DNA from: Sedimentimonas flavescens
Lineage (GTDB): Bacteria > Pseudomonadota > Alphaproteobacteria > Rhodobacterales > Rhodobacteraceae
Reading direction: 5' to 3'
Assembly (NCBI RefSeq): GCF_019264375.1
Contig: NZ_JAHVAI010000007.1
Span: 62,001-126,000 of the forward strand
DNA: 64,000 bases
In this document: piece after piece, positions 17,451-28,431 of the stretch
Layout: every line of letters begins with the position of its first letter
Position numbering within the stretch: position 1 is the first letter of the stretch
Notes under the pieces: generated by a model
Database searches by the model: none
Told to the model about the DNA's origin: nothing
Seen by the model: the letters and a program-made list of their open reading frames with translations, nothing else
Position numbers and translations under genes: made by a program

Positions 17451-18746
17451 ATGACCGATGCTGCAACGCCCTCTGGCGTTAAGAAAACGTCATTCTTCAA
17501 GGCGCTCGAGATCGACACCCGCCTGTTGGGCATGATCGTTGTCTTCGCCCTGATCTGCCTTGCCTTTGACATCAAGACCGACGGTCGTTTTCTGACCGCG
17601 CGGAACATCTTCAACCTGTCGATCCAGACCGTCTCGGTCGCGATCATGGCAACCGGGATGGTGTTCGTCATCGTCATGCGCCACATCGACCTGTCGGTGG
17701 GCGCGGTGCTGGCCATGTGCTCGGCGGTGATGGGCGTGTCTCAGGTCTGGATCTTGCCGCAGACGCTCGGGCTTGGGATCGGCCATCCGCTGACCGCGCC
17801 GATCACCATCGTCGCGGGCCTGGCAACCGGCACGCTGATCGGCGCGCTGAACGGCTGGCTGGTGGGCTATCAGCGCGTTCCGGCCTTCATCGTGACCCTT
17901 GGCGGGCTGCTGATCTGGCGCAACTTCGGCTGGTATATGTCGGACGGCCAGACACTGGGGCCGCTCGATCAGCACTTCATGCTATTCGGCGGGATCGAGG
18001 GCACGCTTGGCACGACCGTATCCTGGGCGCTTGGCGTGCTGTTCTCGGCCGGGGCGGTCTGGGCCCTGTGGCGCGCCCGCGCGGCGCGCATCCAGCATGA
18101 ATTCCCGGTCAAGCCGATCTGGGCCGAGGTGACGATGATGGGCATTGCCGTCGCCGCCATCATGGGCCTGATCGCGACCTACAACGCCTATGAAATGCCG
18201 ATCGGTCGGCTCAAGCGCATGTTCGCCGAGCGTGGCGAGGTGATGCCCGAGGGCTTCAGCGCCGCCTACGGCATGCCGATCTCGGTGCTGATCCTGGTGA
18301 TCGTCGCCATCGGCATGACCGTCATCGCCCGGCGCACCCGCTTGGGGCGCTACATTTTCGCCGCCGGCGGCAACCCCGACGCCGCCGAGCTGTCGGGCAT
18401 CAACACCCGCCTGCTTACGGTCAAGGTCTTCGCGTTGATGGGCTTTTTGTGCGGTCTGTCGGCGGTGGTGGCGCAAGCGCGCCTGTCCAACCACGCCAAT
18501 GACATCGGCACGCTCGACGAGCTGCGCGTGATCGCGGCGGCGGTCATCGGCGGCACGGCACTGGCCGGCGGGATCGGCACGATCTACGGCGCCATCCTTG
18601 GGGCAGTCATCATGCAAAGCCTGCAATCGGGCATGGCCATGGTGAACGTGGACGCCCCCTTCCAGAATATCGTGGTCGGCGCGGTTCTCGTTCTCGCCGT
18701 CTGGATCGACATCCAATACCGCAAACGCACGGGGGAAAAGGTATGA
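17451..18746 (+). CDS. xylH: D-xylose ABC transporter permease
   Basis: A 431-residue CUT2-family permease (BPD_transp_2 fold) with about ten transmembrane segments. [20 protein letters not shown] and [15 protein letters not shown] are hallmark stretches of the ribose/xylose permease family. The C-terminal [19 protein letters not shown] loop contacts the ATPase. I prefer the ATG starting MTDAATPSG; an in-frame ATG 30 nt upstream would add ten unrelated residues. Its last codons overlap xylG by 4 nt (ATGA). Confidence 0.93.
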   Translation: MTDAATPSGVKKTSFFKALEIDTRLLGMIVVFALICLAFDIKTDGRFLTARNIFNLSIQTVSVAIMATGMVFVIVMRHIDLSVGAVLAMCSAVMGVSQVWILPQTLGLGIGHPLTAPITIVAGLATGTLIGALNGWLVGYQRVPAFIVTLGGLLIWRNFGWYMSDGQTLGPLDQHFMLFGGIEGTLGTTVSWALGVLFSAGAVWALWRARAARIQHEFPVKPIWAEVTMMGIAVAAIMGLIATYNAYEMPIGRLKRMFAERGEVMPEGFSAAYGMPISVLILVIVAIGMTVIARRTRLGRYIFAAGGNPDAAELSGINTRLLTVKVFALMGFLCGLSAVVAQARLSNHANDIGTLDELRVIAAAVIGGTALAGGIGTIYGAILGAVIMQSLQSGMAMVNVDAPFQNIVVGAVLVLAVWIDIQYRKRTGEKV

Positions 18747-19504
18747 GCAATCGTGGAACCCCTCTGGTCGAGCTGCGCGACATCTCGATCGCATTCGGCG
18801 GCATCAAGGCGGTCGATCACGTCACCGTCGATCTTTACCCCGGCGAGGTCGTGGGCCTGCTTGGCCACAATGGCGCGGGCAAATCGACCCTGATCAAGTG
18901 CCTTTCGGGCGCCTATCAGATGGATGCGGGCGAGATCCGGATCAATGGCGAGAAGGCCGAGATCCACAACCCGCGCGATGCACGCAAATACAATATCGAG
19001 ACGATCTACCAGACGCTTGCGCTGGCCGATAACCTCGATGCGGCCTCGAACCTGTTTCTGGGGCGCGAGTTGGTCACGCCGATGGGCTTTGTCGATGACG
19101 CCCAGATGGAGGCCGAGACGCGCAAGATCATGGGCCGCCTGAACCCGAACTTCCGCAAGTTCAAAGAGCCGGTGAAGGCGCTTTCGGGCGGTCAGCGGCA
19201 ATCGGTGGCCATCGCGCGGGCGGTCTATTTCAACGCCAAGATCCTGATCATGGACGAGCCGACCGCCGCGCTTGGCCCCCACGAAACCCAGATGGTGGCC
19301 GAGCTGATCCAGGAACTGAAGGCCCAGGGCCTTGGCATCTTCCTGATCGAGCATGACATTCACAACGTCATGAAGCTGTGCGACCGCGCCTCGGTGATGA
19401 AGAACGGCCAGCTTGTCGGCACGGTCAACGTCAATGAGGTCACGGACGAGGACATCCTTGGCATGATCATCCTTGGCAAGAAGCCCGAAGAGGCGGCTGG
19501 CTGA
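18743..19504 (+). CDS. xylG: D-xylose ABC transporter ATPase, single-domain
   Basis: Energises xylose import. Walker [10 protein letters not shown] (41-49), signature [14 protein letters not shown], and Walker [12 protein letters not shown] are all intact. The protein is 253 residues with one nucleotide-binding domain, whereas E. coli XylG is about 510 residues with two. The importer therefore presumably uses a homodimer. Single-domain versions are common in alphaproteobacterial xyl loci. It overlaps xylH (ATGA) and its TGA overlaps the xylB ATG by one base. Confidence 0.93.
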   Translation: MSNRGTPLVELRDISIAFGGIKAVDHVTVDLYPGEVVGLLGHNGAGKSTLIKCLSGAYQMDAGEIRINGEKAEIHNPRDARKYNIETIYQTLALADNLDAASNLFLGRELVTPMGFVDDAQMEAETRKIMGRLNPNFRKFKEPVKALSGGQRQSVAIARAVYFNAKILIMDEPTAALGPHETQMVAELIQELKAQGLGIFLIEHDIHNVMKLCDRASVMKNGQLVGTVNVNEVTDEDILGMIILGKKPEEAAG

Positions 19505-20940
19505 TGTATCTGGGTCTCGATCTGGGCACATCGGGGCTGAAGGGTATCCTGATCGACGATGCGCAAAAGGTGGTGGCCGAAGCCTCGGCCCCCCTGTCCG
19601 TCAAGCGCCCGCATGATGGCTGGTCCGAGCAAATGCCAACGGATTGGATCGGCGCGGCCGAGTCGGTTCTGGGCCAGCTTTCCCGGCATGGCCTTGGTGA
19701 GCTGCGGGGGATTGGTCTCTCGGGGCAGATGCATGGCGCGACGCTACTCGATGCCGCCGACGACGTGCTGCGCCCCTGCATCCTGTGGAACGACACCCGC
19801 GCCCATGCCGAGGCGCGGGTACTCGATGAAGACCCCGATTTCCGCGCGATCACCGGCAATATCGTCTTTCCCGGCTTCACCGCGCCGAAGCTCGTCTGGG
19901 TCGCGCGGCATGAGCCCGCGATTTTCGCGCAAGTGGCGCGGGTGCTGCTGCCCAAGGACTACCTGCGGCTCTGGCTGACGGGCGAACATGTCGCCGAAAT
20001 GTCGGATGCCGCGGGGACCAGCTGGTTCGATACCGGTCGCCGCGACTGGTCCGACGCGCTTCTGGCTAAAACCGGGATGACCCGTGCCCAGATGCCCCGA
20101 CTGGTCGAGGGGTCAGAAGTGTCAGGCATCCTGCGCCCCGAACTGGCCGAGCGTTTCGGCATCCCCAAAGGCGTCGTCGTCGCCGGGGGCGGTGGGGATA
20201 ATGCGGCCTCGGGCATCGGGGTCGGCGTGGTCAAGGCGGGTCAGGCCTTTGTCAGCCTTGGCACCTCGGGCGTGCTGTTCGCGGCCAATGACGGCTATCA
20301 GCCCGATCCAGCGACCGCCGTGCATACCTTCTGCCACGCCCTACCGGGCACCTGGCACCAGATGGGGGTGATCCTGGCCGCGACCGATGCGCTCAACTGG
20401 TTCGCGCGGCTGGCGGGCAGTACGGCTTCGGACCTGACCGCCGATCTGGGCACGCTGATTGCGCCGGAAAAGACCCTGTTCCTGCCCTATCTGGGGGGTG
20501 AGCGCACGCCGCTGAATGATGCCGCCATCCGGGGCGCATTCATCGGGCTTGAGCACGCAACCGACCGCACCGCCGCCACCCGCGCCGTGCTGGAGGGGGT
20601 AACCTTCGCGATCCGCGACTGTCGCGATGCGCTGGCCGCAACGGGCACCAAGATCGAAAGCCTCTTGGCCGTTGGGGGCGGATCGCGTTCGCGCTACTGG
20701 TGTCAGGCAATCGCGACCGCGCTTGGCACACCCGTTAGCCTGCCTGTCGCGGGCGACTTCGGCGGCGCCTTCGGGGCCGCGCGCCTTGCCCTGATGGCCG
20801 CCACCGGCGCAGGCGCCGAGATCGCCACACAACCCACGATTTCGGCTGTAATAGAGCCTGTTTTGGCCCTCAGCGACGCATTTGACGAAGGCCACGCCCG
20901 CTATCGCCGGGCCGCGGCCGCAATCCGAGGACTGACATGA
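19504..20940 (+). CDS. xylB: xylulokinase
   Basis: FGGY-family kinase that phosphorylates D-xylulose to xylulose 5-phosphate for the pentose phosphate pathway. It has the [18 protein letters not shown] phosphate-1 motif at the very N-terminus, [13 protein letters not shown], the [10 protein letters not shown] block, and the C-terminal [14 protein letters not shown] adenosine motif. The 478-residue length matches E. coli XylB (484). Coupled to xylG (TGATG) and overlapping xylA by 4 nt. Confidence 0.96.
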   Translation: MYLGLDLGTSGLKGILIDDAQKVVAEASAPLSVKRPHDGWSEQMPTDWIGAAESVLGQLSRHGLGELRGIGLSGQMHGATLLDAADDVLRPCILWNDTRAHAEARVLDEDPDFRAITGNIVFPGFTAPKLVWVARHEPAIFAQVARVLLPKDYLRLWLTGEHVAEMSDAAGTSWFDTGRRDWSDALLAKTGMTRAQMPRLVEGSEVSGILRPELAERFGIPKGVVVAGGGGDNAASGIGVGVVKAGQAFVSLGTSGVLFAANDGYQPDPATAVHTFCHALPGTWHQMGVILAATDALNWFARLAGSTASDLTADLGTLIAPEKTLFLPYLGGERTPLNDAAIRGAFIGLEHATDRTAATRAVLEGVTFAIRDCRDALAATGTKIESLLAVGGGSRSRYWCQAIATALGTPVSLPVAGDFGGAFGAARLALMAATGAGAEIATQPTISAVIEPVLALSDAFDEGHARYRRAAAAIRGLT

Positions 20941-22238
20941 CTGATTTTTTCAAGGGCATCCCCCAGATCCGCTTCGAGGGCGCCGAGAGCGACAATGAAT
21001 TCGCCTTCCGCCACTACAACCCCGACGAGATGCTTGCGGGCAAGCGCATGGAGGATCACCTGCGCTTTGCCGTCGCCTACTGGCACAGCTTTGCCTGGCC
21101 GGGCGGCGATCCGTTCGGCGGTCAGACCTTCGAGCGGCCCTGGTTTGGCGACTCGATGGCGCTGGCCAGGATGAAGGCTGATGTGGCGTTCGAGATGTTC
21201 GACATCCTGCAAGCGCCCTTCTTTTGCTTCCACGACGCTGACGTGCGCCCCGAGGGCGCCGACTTCGCCGAGAACACCCGCAACCTTGAGGAAATCGTCG
21301 ATTACATCGGCACCAAGATGGAGGGCTCGAAAACCCGCCTGCTCTGGGGCACGGCCAATCTCTTCTCGAACCGCCGCTTCATGTCGGGCGCGGCCACCAA
21401 CCCCGACCCCGAGGTTTTCGCCTGGTCGGCGGCGACCGTGAAAACATGCATGGACGCGACGCAGCGCCTTGGCGGAGAAAACTACGTCCTGTGGGGCGGG
21501 CGCGAGGGCTATGAGACGCTGCTCAACACCGATCTGGCGCGCGAAAGCGAACAGATGGGCCGCTTCCTGAGCATGGTCGTCGATTACAAGCACAAGATAG
21601 GCTTCAAGGGCGCGATCCTGATCGAGCCGAAACCGCAAGAGCCCTCCAAACACCAATACGACTATGATGTCGCCACCGTTTACGGCTTCCTCAAGCGCTT
21701 TGGCCTTGAGAACGAGGTGAAGGTGAATATCGAGCAGGGCCACGCCATCCTTGCCGGTCACAGCTTCGAGCATGAGATAGCGCTGGCGGCGAGCCTTGGG
21801 ATCTTCGGCTCCATCGACATGAACCGCAACGATTACCAGTCGGGCTGGGATACCGACCAGTTCCCGGATTCGGTGCCCGAGATGGCCCGCGCCTATTACG
21901 AGATCCTCCGCGCGGGCGGCTACACCACCGGCGGCACGAATTTCGACGCCAAGATCCGCCGCCAGTCGCTCGACCCCGAGGATCTGATCCTCGCGCATGT
22001 GGGCGCAATGGATGTCTGCGCGCGGGCATTGAAGGCCGCAGCGGCGCTTCTGGAAGACGGCGGGCTGGAGGCCAATCGTCAGGCCCGCTACGCCGGGTGG
22101 GACACACCGGAAAACCGTGCGCTGCTCTCCTCGGATCTGGCCAGTATCGAGGCCCGCGTGCGCGCCGAAGGGATCAACCCACAGCCCCGCTCGGGTCGGC
22201 AGGAGCGGCTTGAGAACCTCTGGAACCGCTTCGTCTGA
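20937..22238 (+). CDS. xylA: xylose isomerase
   Basis: Converts D-xylose to D-xylulose with two divalent metal ions. [13 protein letters not shown] contains His99, equivalent to the base-relay His of class II isomerases. [35 protein letters not shown] and [17 protein letters not shown] supply the metal ligands. The 433-residue length is typical for class II. It is last in the xylFHGBA operon, with a terminator 18 nt after its stop. Confidence 0.97.
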   Translation: MTDFFKGIPQIRFEGAESDNEFAFRHYNPDEMLAGKRMEDHLRFAVAYWHSFAWPGGDPFGGQTFERPWFGDSMALARMKADVAFEMFDILQAPFFCFHDADVRPEGADFAENTRNLEEIVDYIGTKMEGSKTRLLWGTANLFSNRRFMSGAATNPDPEVFAWSAATVKTCMDATQRLGGENYVLWGGREGYETLLNTDLARESEQMGRFLSMVVDYKHKIGFKGAILIEPKPQEPSKHQYDYDVATVYGFLKRFGLENEVKVNIEQGHAILAGHSFEHEIALAASLGIFGSIDMNRNDYQSGWDTDQFPDSVPEMARAYYEILRAGGYTTGGTNFDAKIRRQSLDPEDLILAHVGAMDVCARALKAAAALLEDGGLEANRQARYAGWDTPENRALLSSDLASIEARVRAEGINPQPRSGRQERLENLWNRFV

Positions 22239-22256
22239 GACACCAAAGACCCAAGA

Positions 22257-22279
22257 GGGCCGGTTCTCCGGCCCTTTTT
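22257..22279 (+). terminator. intrinsic terminator of the xyl operon
   Basis: Perfect 7-bp stem GGGCCGG/CCGGCCC with a TTCT tetraloop, followed by five T residues. It closes xylFHGBA. Confidence 0.92.
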
Positions 22280-22372
22280 GCTTGCTGGCTTGGCTTTTGG
22301 CGCCCCAAAGGGTAAGCGGGGCGCGAACCTCCGGCCCCGCCTCCCCCGGCCGGTCAACCTGACAGGACAGAG

Positions 22373-23905
22373 ATGCAGACCGTTTCCCCGGGAAACGGCA
22401 AGGGACAGAATTTGGGCTTTTCCATCGACACCTACCGCCGCCAATGGACCTCGAACATCCGCGCCGACGTGCTTTCGGGCCTAGTCGTGGCGCTGGCGCT
22501 GATCCCCGAGGCCATCGCTTTTTCGATCATCGCGGGCGTTGACCCGAAAGTGGGTCTTTACGCCAGCTTCTCGATTGCCGTGATCACCGCGATCACCGGC
22601 GGGCGGCCCGGGATGATCTCGGCGGCGACGGCGGCAACGGCGGTGCTGATGGTCACGCTGGTGCGCGATCACGGGCTGGAATACCTGCTGGCCGCGACGA
22701 TCCTGACCGGCATCCTCCAAGTCGGAGCGGGTCTGCTGCGGCTTGGTTTCGTGATGAAATACGTCTCGAAATCGGTGATGACGGGGTTCGTGAATGCGCT
22801 CGCCATCCTGATCTTCATGGCGCAACTGCCCGAATTGGACCCGCGCAACGTCCCCGTCCTGACCTATCCGCTGGTCGTGGCGGCGCTGGCGATCATCTAC
22901 CTCTTCCCGCGCCTGACGCGCGCCGTGCCCTCGCCACTGGTGGCCATTGTCGTGCTGACGATCTGCGCGATTGCCTTTGGCTGGAACGTTCGCACCGTGG
23001 GCGACATGGGCGCGCTGCCCGACACGCTGCCGATGTTCCTGCTGCCCGATGTGCCGCTGAACTTCGAGACGTTGCGGATCATCTTCCCCTATTCGGTCGC
23101 CGTCGCGGTCGTGGGTCTACTCGAAAGCCTGATGACGCAGAACCTGGTGGACGATCTGACCGACACGCCCTCGGACCGGAACATGGAGTGCATCGGGCAG
23201 GGCCTTGCCAACTTCGGCACCGGTTTCATCGGCGGCATGGCGGGCTGCGCCATGATCGGACAGTCGATGATCAACGTGAAATCTGGCGGTCGCGGGCGGC
23301 TTTCGACCTTTACCGCCGGCGTCATGCTCTTGGTCTTTTGCGTGGTACTTGGCGAGTGGGTCAGCCAGATCCCGATGCCCGCGCTGGTGGCCATCATGAT
23401 CATGGTCTCGGTCGGCACCTTCTCCTGGTCGTCGATCGGGCAACTCAAAACCCATCCGCGCAGCTCGTCTGTCGTGATGCTGGCCACGGTGGTGACCGTG
23501 GTCTGGACGCATAACCTTGGCATCGGCGTGCTGGTGGGCGTGCTTTTGTCGGGAATTTTCTTCGCCGCCAAGATCGCGCAGCTTTTCCGCGTGACTTCAA
23601 GCGTGACGCCCGACGGGCGCCACCGCACCTATCACGTCGAGGGCCAGATGTTCTACGCCTCGGTCGAGGAGTTCATGCGCGCCTTCGATTTCCGCGAGGC
23701 GCTGGAGCGCGTGACCATCGACGTCAGCCGCGCGCATATCTGGGATATCTCATCGGTGCAGGCGCTTGATATGGCGGTCTTGAAATTCCGCCGCGATGGT
23801 GCCGAAGTAGAGGTAACGGGTCTGAACGAGGCCTCGGAAACCATTCTGGACAAGCTGGCGATTCACGATAAACCCGGCGCGGCCGACAAGCTTATGGCGC
23901 ACTAA
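22373..23905 (+). CDS. SulP-family anion transporter with STAS domain
   Basis: A 510-residue SLC26/SulP transporter. The transmembrane core (about residues 25-390) starts with [20 protein letters not shown], the family signature. [26 protein letters not shown] is the conserved pore region near TM8. A cytoplasmic STAS domain (about 410-500; [29 protein letters not shown]) follows. Substrate may be sulfate, bicarbonate or another anion; the sequence alone does not settle it. A Usp protein follows after 11 nt and is probably co-transcribed. Confidence 0.9.
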   Translation: MQTVSPGNGKGQNLGFSIDTYRRQWTSNIRADVLSGLVVALALIPEAIAFSIIAGVDPKVGLYASFSIAVITAITGGRPGMISAATAATAVLMVTLVRDHGLEYLLAATILTGILQVGAGLLRLGFVMKYVSKSVMTGFVNALAILIFMAQLPELDPRNVPVLTYPLVVAALAIIYLFPRLTRAVPSPLVAIVVLTICAIAFGWNVRTVGDMGALPDTLPMFLLPDVPLNFETLRIIFPYSVAVAVVGLLESLMTQNLVDDLTDTPSDRNMECIGQGLANFGTGFIGGMAGCAMIGQSMINVKSGGRGRLSTFTAGVMLLVFCVVLGEWVSQIPMPALVAIMIMVSVGTFSWSSIGQLKTHPRSSSVVMLATVVTVVWTHNLGIGVLVGVLLSGIFFAAKIAQLFRVTSSVTPDGRHRTYHVEGQMFYASVEEFMRAFDFREALERVTIDVSRAHIWDISSVQALDMAVLKFRRDGAEVEVTGLNEASETILDKLAIHDKPGAADKLMAH

Positions 23906-23916
23906 GGAGCAGCCCC

Positions 23917-24771
23917 ATGACGGACAAGATCATCGCTTTCGTGGACGGCTCGATCTACTCGGCCAGCGTCTGCGAACATGCCGCCTGGGCGGCCGAACGT
24001 CTGGGCTGCGGGGTTGAAATCCTGCACGTTCTGGGCCGCCGCGATGCCCCGCAAAACACCGACCTGTCGGGCCAGATCAAGCTCGGCGCGCGCTCGGCGC
24101 TGATGTCGGAACTTGCCTCGCTTGATGAGCAGCGCGCCAAGCTGGTTGCGCATCGCGGACGCGCGATCCTGGAGGACGCGCAAGAGATGGTGCGCAGCGC
24201 GGGTGTCGAGGATGTCTCGGTCCAGTTGCGCAATGGCGATCTGGTCGAATCGCTGAGTGAGCGCGAGGGCGACGCCCGCCTGATCCTGATCGGCAAGCGC
24301 GGCGAGGCGGCGGATTTCGCCATCGACCATCTGGGCTCGAACATGGAGCGGCTCGTGCGCACGGCGTCGCGGCCGGTGCTGGTGGCCTCGCGCGCGTTCA
24401 AGCCGATCCAGAAGGTGCTGGTGGCCTATGATGGCGGCACCTCGGCGATGAAGGCGGTGGATCATCTGGCGCGCTCGCCGCTTTGCGCGGGGCTGGATGT
24501 GACCGTGGTTACCGTGGGCAGCGCCACGCCCGCCATCGAGAAGGGTCTAGCCAATGCGGCAGCGCTGCTGCGCGCGGCGGGGATCGAGGCGCAGACCCGC
24601 GTCGTCTCCGGCCAGCCCGATACCGCGCTTGGCAAGCTGGTCGATGACGAGGGCTTCGACATGCTGGTGATGGGCGCCTATGGCCATTCGCGGATCCGCA
24701 ACCTGATCATCGGCTCGACCTCGACGGCGATGGTGCGCTCGTGCAAGGTGCCGGTGCTGATGATCCGCTAA
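23917..24771 (+). CDS. tandem universal stress protein (UspA x2)
   Basis: A 284-residue cytoplasmic protein with two Usp domains (about residues 1-150 and 160-284). The second carries the ATP-binding motif GAYGHSRIRNLIIGSTS (G-x2-G-x9-GS); the first has GKRGEAADFAIDHLGSN, a weaker match. AAGGAG lies just before the ATG. Its position directly after the SulP gene suggests it modulates or accompanies that transporter, as in other SulP-Usp pairs. It is nearly abutting the convergent ABC-2 permease gene (6 nt). Confidence 0.9.
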   Translation: MTDKIIAFVDGSIYSASVCEHAAWAAERLGCGVEILHVLGRRDAPQNTDLSGQIKLGARSALMSELASLDEQRAKLVAHRGRAILEDAQEMVRSAGVEDVSVQLRNGDLVESLSEREGDARLILIGKRGEAADFAIDHLGSNMERLVRTASRPVLVASRAFKPIQKVLVAYDGGTSAMKAVDHLARSPLCAGLDVTVVTVGSATPAIEKGLANAAALLRAAGIEAQTRVVSGQPDTALGKLVDDEGFDMLVMGAYGHSRIRNLIIGSTSTAMVRSCKVPVLMIR

Positions 24772-24777
24772 GGCGGG

Positions 24778-25914
24778 TCAGTCCAGCGTCTGGCGGAACC
24801 GGCTCAGCGCCAGCAGGGTGAAACCGATGGCAAAGCCGGTCAGCGCCAGGAGCGGCGAGGCGATGGCCGCCAGATCGGCGCCTTTGAGCATTACGCCCCG
24901 GATCAGCCGCAGGAAATGCGTCAACGGCAGGGTCTCACCGATCCAGCGCGCCCAGGTGGGCATCCCGCTGAAGGGAAACATGAAGCCCGACAGCAGGATC
25001 GACGGCAGGAAGTAGAAGAACGTCAGCTGCATCGCCTGCATCTGCGTGCGCGCAAGCGTCGAGAATACATAGCCCAGCACAACCAGCGCCATCACGAAGA
25101 CGAAGACGCCAAGCAGAAGCAACCAAATGCTGCCCGCGAAGGGCACGCCGAAGATAAGGCGCGCGGCGACGAGAACCACCACCACCTGCACCGCCCCCAC
25201 CACGAAGAAGGGCAGTACCTTGCCCAGCATGATCTCGATCGGAGTCACCGGCATCGAAAGCAGGTTCTCCATCGTGCCGCGCTCGGTCTCGCGCGTCAGG
25301 GCCATGGCGGTCATCATCACCATGGTCATCTGCAAAATCACGCCCAGAAGGCCGGGTACGATATTGTATTGCGTCAACCCCTCGGGGTTGTAGCGGCGGT
25401 GAATGACCACATCGACCTTGGTCGCCTGGTTCTCGGCCATGGCGGCCTCGGTGCGGGCCTCGCGCAAGAGCGCCTCGTTGGCGACGGTGCCGATGGTGTT
25501 GATCGCGCCCGAGGCCACGGCGGGGTCGGTCGCATCGGCCTCGATCAGGATCTGCGGATGCTCGCCGCGCTCGAACCGGCGGCCGAAATCCGAAGGCATG
25601 GTGACGACAAAGCTGACATCGCCCGCCGCGATCAGCGCCTCGGCCTCGGCGGCCGTGGCGGCAGGGTGGGTGAAGCGATAGTAGCCCGTCAGCTCAAGCG
25701 CCGTGACCATGGCGCGGCTGTAGCGGTCCTGCACCGGCACGACGAGCGCGGCTGGCAGATCCTTGGGATCGTTGTTGATGGCAAAGCCAAACAGCATCAG
25801 CTGCATCAGCGGCACACCCAGCATCATCGCGAAAGTGATCCGATCACGCCGCATCTGGATCGATTCCTTGCGGATGATCGTGCGCAGCCGCTGCCAGGAG
25901 AAGAACGTGCTCAT
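24778..25914 (-). CDS. ABC-2 type exporter permease (YbhR/YbhS-like)
   Basis: A 378-residue permease with one N-terminal transmembrane segment, a large periplasmic domain (about residues 45-180) and five C-terminal membrane segments. The GTMENLLSMPVTPIEIMLGK block marks the ABC-2 family, as does the FFYFLPSILLSGFMFPFSGMP turn. Last gene of the regulator-HlyD-ATPase-permease operon. E. coli ybhFSR encodes two permeases; only one is present here, so it presumably forms a homodimer. Start overlaps the ATPase stop (ATGA). Confidence 0.9.
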   Translation of the reverse strand: MSTFFSWQRLRTIIRKESIQMRRDRITFAMMLGVPLMQLMLFGFAINNDPKDLPAALVVPVQDRYSRAMVTALELTGYYRFTHPAATAAEAEALIAAGDVSFVVTMPSDFGRRFERGEHPQILIEADATDPAVASGAINTIGTVANEALLREARTEAAMAENQATKVDVVIHRRYNPEGLTQYNIVPGLLGVILQMTMVMMTAMALTRETERGTMENLLSMPVTPIEIMLGKVLPFFVVGAVQVVVVLVAARLIFGVPFAGSIWLLLLGVFVFVMALVVLGYVFSTLARTQMQAMQLTFFYFLPSILLSGFMFPFSGMPTWARWIGETLPLTHFLRLIRGVMLKGADLAAIASPLLALTGFAIGFTLLALSRFRQTLD

Positions 25915-26831
25915 TGCATATTATCCTGCGATGCACCCATCAGCTGGATGAAGACATCCTCAAGGCTCGTCTCGGCCTCGAGCAGTTTCGACTGCGTGGC
26001 CTCGGCGGCGGTCTGGGCGGCCTTGCGCACGGCAGGGCCGTCGCGGCCGATGACATGCAGGCTGTTGCCATAGGGCGCGACCTGCTCGACCCCGTGCATG
26101 CTGCGCAACATGCGCTGCGCCTCGGCGATGCGGGGGCCTTCGAGCACCATCGTAGTCAGGCCCGCGTCGCGCACCACCTCGGCCACGGTGCCCTGGGTGA
26201 TCAGCTTGCCATAGGAGATGTAATTGATGCGGTGGCAACGCTCGGCCTCGTCCATGTAATGGGTCGAGACAAGGACGGTCAGCCCTTCGGCGGCGCGCTG
26301 GTGAATCTCGTCCCAGAACTCGCGCCGGGCTTTTGGATCGACCCCGGCGGTGGGTTCGTCCAGCATCAGAAGCTTGGGGCGGTGCATGATGCAGGCTGCC
26401 AGCGCCAGCCGCTGCTTCCATCCGCCCGAGAGCGAGCCGGCCAACTGCCCCTTGCGGCTGGTCAGCCCCAGATCGGCAAGGGTCGAGGCCACCGCCTCGC
26501 GCGGCAGGTCGAACACGCCCGCGACGAATTGCAGGTTCTCTTCAATGGTCAGGTCTTCGTAGAAGCTGAACCTCTGCGTCATATAGCCGACCTCGCGCTT
26601 GATGGCGCGCTGATCGTGCAAGATGTCATGGCCCAACACGCGGCCCTCGCCCTCATCGGGCGTCAGCAGGCCGCACATCATCCGGATCGTCGTGGTCTTG
26701 CCCGAGCCGTTCGGCCCCAGAAAGCCCACGATCTCGCCCCGCGCGACCTCGATCGAGACGTGATCGACCACGGTGCGCTCGCCAAAGCGTTTGACCAGAC
26801 CGGTCACGGCAATGGCGGGTTCGCCGGTCAT
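25911..26831 (-). CDS. ABC exporter ATPase (YbhF-like, single domain)
   Basis: A 306-residue ATPase with Walker A GPNGSGKTT, signature LSGGWKQRLALAACIM and Walker B LLMLDEPTAGVD, plus the C-terminal DUF4162-like tail typical of ABC-2 drug/polysaccharide exporters. E. coli YbhF fuses two such domains (578 residues); this one is half-size. I start at the ATG overlapping the HlyD stop (MTGEPAIAVTG) rather than an upstream in-frame codon inside the HlyD gene. Works with the adjacent HlyD and permease proteins, likely in efflux of hydrophobic or cationic compounds (inference). Confidence 0.92.
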   Translation of the reverse strand: MTGEPAIAVTGLVKRFGERTVVDHVSIEVARGEIVGFLGPNGSGKTTTIRMMCGLLTPDEGEGRVLGHDILHDQRAIKREVGYMTQRFSFYEDLTIEENLQFVAGVFDLPREAVASTLADLGLTSRKGQLAGSLSGGWKQRLALAACIMHRPKLLMLDEPTAGVDPKARREFWDEIHQRAAEGLTVLVSTHYMDEAERCHRINYISYGKLITQGTVAEVVRDAGLTTMVLEGPRIAEAQRMLRSMHGVEQVAPYGNSLHVIGRDGPAVRKAAQTAAEATQSKLLEAETSLEDVFIQLMGASQDNMQ

Positions 26832-27775
26832 TTCGCGTCCCCGACCAGCGAGACATCGACGATCTGCCCGGGCTTGAGGCTTGCCTCGCCCTCGGGCAGG
26901 GCCTCCACCAGATAGACGAGCTTCTGACGGCTTTGCAGCGAGTAGATCACCGGCGGGGTGAACTCGGGGCCATCGGCGATATAGCTGATCCGGGCGCTCA
27001 GCCCCTCGGCGCAACCATCGCACTGCACGGCAAGGCGCATGCCGGTGGACAGCGCGGCGATCTCGCCTTCGGGAACATAGAGGCGCAGCTTGACCGCGCC
27101 ATCGGACAAGAGCGACAGGACCGGCGCCGAAGGGCCAGCCATCTCGCCCGGCATTCGCAGAATATCCGAGACGACGCCATCGGCCGGGGCAGTCAGATCG
27201 CGTTTGGCCAGCATCCAGCCCGCCTTGTCGAGATCGGCGCGCGCGGCCTGCACCGCCGCCTCGGCCGCGGCGATCTCCTCGGGGCGGGCGGGCAGGCGCG
27301 CCACGGCCAGATTGGCCTCGATCTGCGCAACACTGGCACGGGCGACCGAAACCGCGGTTTCCGCATCCTCGCGCTGTGCCTCGCTCGCGGCGCCACGGGC
27401 TGCAAGCGTGCTCAGCCGCGCAAGCTGGCGCTCGAAGTCGGCCAGTTGCGCCATGGCCGAGGCCAGCGAGGCCTCGATCACCTGGATCTCTTCCGGGCGG
27501 CGGCCCAAACGCAGGTTGCTCAACTGGCTTTCCGCCTGAGCCAGCGTGGCTGCGGCCCGCGCGACCGACAATTCGGCATCGCGCCGCTCTTGCCGGGCCA
27601 GAACTTCACCCGCAGCGAAACGCTCGCCCCGCGCCACCTCCAGGCTTTCGACCTGCGCCGTGGCAATCGGTGCCAGCAGAACGTAGTCGCCCTCGACATA
27701 ACCTGTGCCAAGCGGGCTGGCTGCCGCACAGGCGCCGATCAGCGCCGAGAGGATCGGGACCGAGCAGATGTCCAT
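26828..27775 (-). CDS. HlyD/YbhG-family periplasmic adaptor
   Basis: A 315-residue membrane-fusion protein linking the exporter to the periplasm or outer membrane. The N-terminus MDICSVPILSALIGAC is hydrophobic and ends in a possible lipobox Cys. A biotinyl-lipoyl half (VEGDYVLLAPIATAQVESLEV) is followed by a long Ala/Glu/Arg-rich coiled-coil hairpin (about residues 60-190) and the second lipoyl half (KRDLTAPADGVVSDI). I chose the ATG 2 nt after the cecR-like stop because AAGGAA precedes it at the right distance; a TTG two codons upstream overlaps that stop. Confidence 0.9.
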   Translation of the reverse strand: MDICSVPILSALIGACAAASPLGTGYVEGDYVLLAPIATAQVESLEVARGERFAAGEVLARQERRDAELSVARAAATLAQAESQLSNLRLGRRPEEIQVIEASLASAMAQLADFERQLARLSTLAARGAASEAQREDAETAVSVARASVAQIEANLAVARLPARPEEIAAAEAAVQAARADLDKAGWMLAKRDLTAPADGVVSDILRMPGEMAGPSAPVLSLLSDGAVKLRLYVPEGEIAALSTGMRLAVQCDGCAEGLSARISYIADGPEFTPPVIYSLQSRQKLVYLVEALPEGEASLKPGQIVDVSLVGDAK

Positions 27776-27777
27776 CG

Positions 27778-28431
27778 TCAATTCCTTTCGGTTTCGCGCA
27801 GCATGGCGTTGAAATTCCCGACAATCACATCGGCGACTTGGTCGACAGCCTCGGGGCCATAGCCCGGCCAGCCCATGCGGCGCGTGACGACGGGGCCGGC
27901 AAGGCGGAAATAGAGCACTTGCCCGATGAAGCTGAAAACGCGCAGGCGCACGGCCTCGGATTCGGCGGGCTGACCGCTGGCGAGACCCCAGAGCGCGCAG
28001 ATCCGCGCATGGGTCGGCATGATCAGATCGCGGTAGATAATATCGGCAGCCTCGGTCTCCTCGGTGATCTCACGCAGGGCGAAGGCCACCAGATCGCGCG
28101 CAGCGTCACTACCCAGAACAAAGCCCACCATCTTGCGGATCGTGCGACGCAGAACTTCGGCAGCCTGCTGCGGGCTCAGGTCGGGCAGCTGCGGCGGATC
28201 GGCCATTACACCACCGACACGGTGAATGAATTCGCGCGCGCAGGCCTCTCGCAACCCATTCTTGCTGCCGAAGTAATAGGCAATCGAGGCGACATTGGCG
28301 CCCGCCTTGGCGGCGATTTCGCGCGTCGAGGTGGCGGCAAAGCCCTGACGGCCGAACAGCGCGACACCCGCCTCAATCAGGGCGAGCGCGGTGCCATCGG
28401 GGCGTGGAGCTGATTGGGCATGATCGGTCAT
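27778..28431 (-). CDS. TetR-family regulator, CecR/YbiH-like
   Basis: A 217-residue TetR regulator. The helix-turn-helix is in residues 15-60 (LIEAGVALFGRQGFAATSTR, AGANVASIAYYFGSKNGL). The C-terminal DUF1956-type domain contains the REFIHRVGGVM helix and IGQVLYFRLAGPVVTRRMGW. E. coli CecR controls ybhGFSR, and here the gene leads an operon of the same composition, so it most likely represses its own exporter operon. A palindromic AT-rich stretch just upstream (28435-28460, TAAATCATAATCAAACGATTGATTAA) is a plausible operator. Confidence 0.88.
   Translation of the reverse strand: MTDHAQSAPRPDGTALALIEAGVALFGRQGFAATSTREIAAKAGANVASIAYYFGSKNGLREACAREFIHRVGGVMADPPQLPDLSPQQAAEVLRRTIRKMVGFVLGSDAARDLVAFALREITEETEAADIIYRDLIMPTHARICALWGLASGQPAESEAVRLRVFSFIGQVLYFRLAGPVVTRRMGWPGYGPEAVDQVADVIVGNFNAMLRETERN

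Noticed and set aside
22280-22372. possible second hairpin after the xyl terminator
   Set aside because: CTTTTGGCGCCCCAAAG has mismatches in the stem and no T-run; not needed after a strong terminator.
24916-26915. two long + strand open frames (385 and 333 codons)
   Set aside because: Antisense to the ABC-2 permease and its ATPase, both with intact motifs.
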